Positions 6,537-6,909 of a DNA stretch of 6,909 nt are shown one piece after another (the stretch's first letter is position 1; each line of letters begins with the position of its first letter). Position numbers and translations under genes: made by a program. Below the pieces are notes generated by a model, which was given only the letters and a program-made list of their open reading frames with translations, was not told the origin of the DNA and did no database searches. Location of the stretch: contig JAOUOM010000101.1 in the NCBI GenBank assembly GCA_029880385.1, forward strand, positions 1 through 6,909. Reading direction: 5' to 3'. Source of the DNA: Cyclobacteriaceae bacterium (lineage in GTDB: Bacteria > Bacteroidota > Bacteroidia > Cytophagales > Cyclobacteriaceae).

Positions 6537-6909
6537 AGTTTTTATCGTGACCGGTGGTGCCAAAGGAATTGGTGAGGCGATTACACGTGAATTGGTAAAT
6601 GAAGGGGCTATTCCGGTGATTGCCGGCCGGTCAGAACATGAAGCGCATCAACTGGCAGAGTGGATTTCGTCCGTTGGAGGCCAGTGCCTTACGCTGGTGA
6701 CCGAGCTCACGAATGAAGGCAGTTGCAAGGCAATTGTAGAGGCGACCTGGAAAAAATTTGGACGGATTGATGGCATTGTAAATAATGCAGGCGTTAACGA
6801 TGGTGCAGGCCTGGAAAAGGGGCCGGAGGCGTTCAGGGCATCGATCCATCTCAATTTGTTCCATTACTATGACCTGGTTCATTTTGCGTTGCCTTATTTG
6901 AAGGAATCC
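6514..6909 (+). CDS. SDR-family dehydrogenase, probable L-fucose dehydrogenase (3' end outside window)
   Basis: Starting at ATG 6514, inside the lactonase gene, an open frame runs to the window edge with 132 codons and no stop. It begins MDLQLKNKVFIVTGGAKGIG, with the cofactor motif TGGAKGIG at residues 13-20. Arg39 follows strand two (VIAGRS), and NNAGVNDGAGLE lies at 90-101. HLNLFHYYDLVHFALPYLK (112-130) resembles the helix after the NNAG loop in sugar-oxidising SDRs of fucose clusters. The catalytic Ser-Tyr-Lys region lies beyond the window. The Arg after strand two, instead of an acidic residue, suggests NADP(H) can be used, unlike the first SDR. In context it would oxidise L-fucose (or a related sugar) to the 1,5-lactone, the first pathway step. 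The 23-nt overlap with the lactonase gene supports coupled translation. SDR membership is certain; the substrate is inferred from the neighbouring lactonase and dehydratase. Confidence 0.85.
   Translation, partial: MDLQLKNKVFIVTGGAKGIGEAITRELVNEGAIPVIAGRSEHEAHQLAEWISSVGGQCLTLVTELTNEGSCKAIVEATWKKFGRIDGIVNNAGVNDGAGLEKGPEAFRASIHLNLFHYYDLVHFALPYLKES

Noticed and set aside
1..6909. CRISPR arrays, tRNA or rRNA genes, long tandem repeats, att sites
   Set aside because: I scanned by eye for spaced direct repeats, cloverleaf sequences and rRNA-like stretches and saw none; gene density is high throughout.

Overview
The window looks like part of a Bacteroidota chromosome, most likely an environmental or marine Cytophagales-like or Saprospiria-like lineage. 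The evidence is near-even base composition, scarce Shine-Dalgarno sequences, a pair of small haem-binding (haem_bd, CxxCH) proteins of a type common in that phylum, and the style of the sugar-acid genes. The assignment is by protein style only and no marker gene is present.

Layout. Positions 1-360 (+) hold the C-terminal part of a class II glutamine amidotransferase cut by the window edge. Positions 357-1103 (-) hold an integral-membrane methyltransferase of the isoprenylcysteine/phospholipid methyltransferase type, convergent with the first gene and sharing stop-codon bases with it. A 90-bp divergent intergenic region carries a perfect 17-bp dyad. Next come two overlapping small monohaem protein genes (1194-1601 and 1594-2055, +). 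Positions 2056-2348 have no intact gene, but the minus strand there reads, with one frameshift, like the decayed C-terminus of an IS transposase.

From 2349 to the right edge lies a tight same-strand catabolic operon. It encodes a two-domain UxaA-type sugar-acid dehydratase, an SDR dehydrogenase, a fumarylacetoacetate-hydrolase-fold hydrolase, a COG3618 lactonase, and a second SDR that runs off the window. The last gene is easy to miss because it starts inside the lactonase gene.

Together these five fit the non-phosphorylating L-fucose (6-deoxy-sugar) pathway. The terminal SDR would oxidise L-fucose to the lactone, and the lactonase would open it to L-fuconate. The UxaA-type enzyme would dehydrate that to 2-keto-3-deoxy-L-fuconate, the first SDR would oxidise it to the 2,4-diketo acid, and the FAH-type hydrolase would cleave it to pyruvate and lactate. 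The unusual point is that dehydration is assigned to a UxaA-type protein rather than an enolase-superfamily L-fuconate dehydratase. A precedent is the split uxaA pair in the Campylobacter jejuni fucose locus. The exact sugar (fucose, rhamnose, L-galactose or D-arabinose) cannot be fixed from sequence alone. I see no transporter, mutarotase or regulator in the window, and nothing that amounts to an undescribed system.
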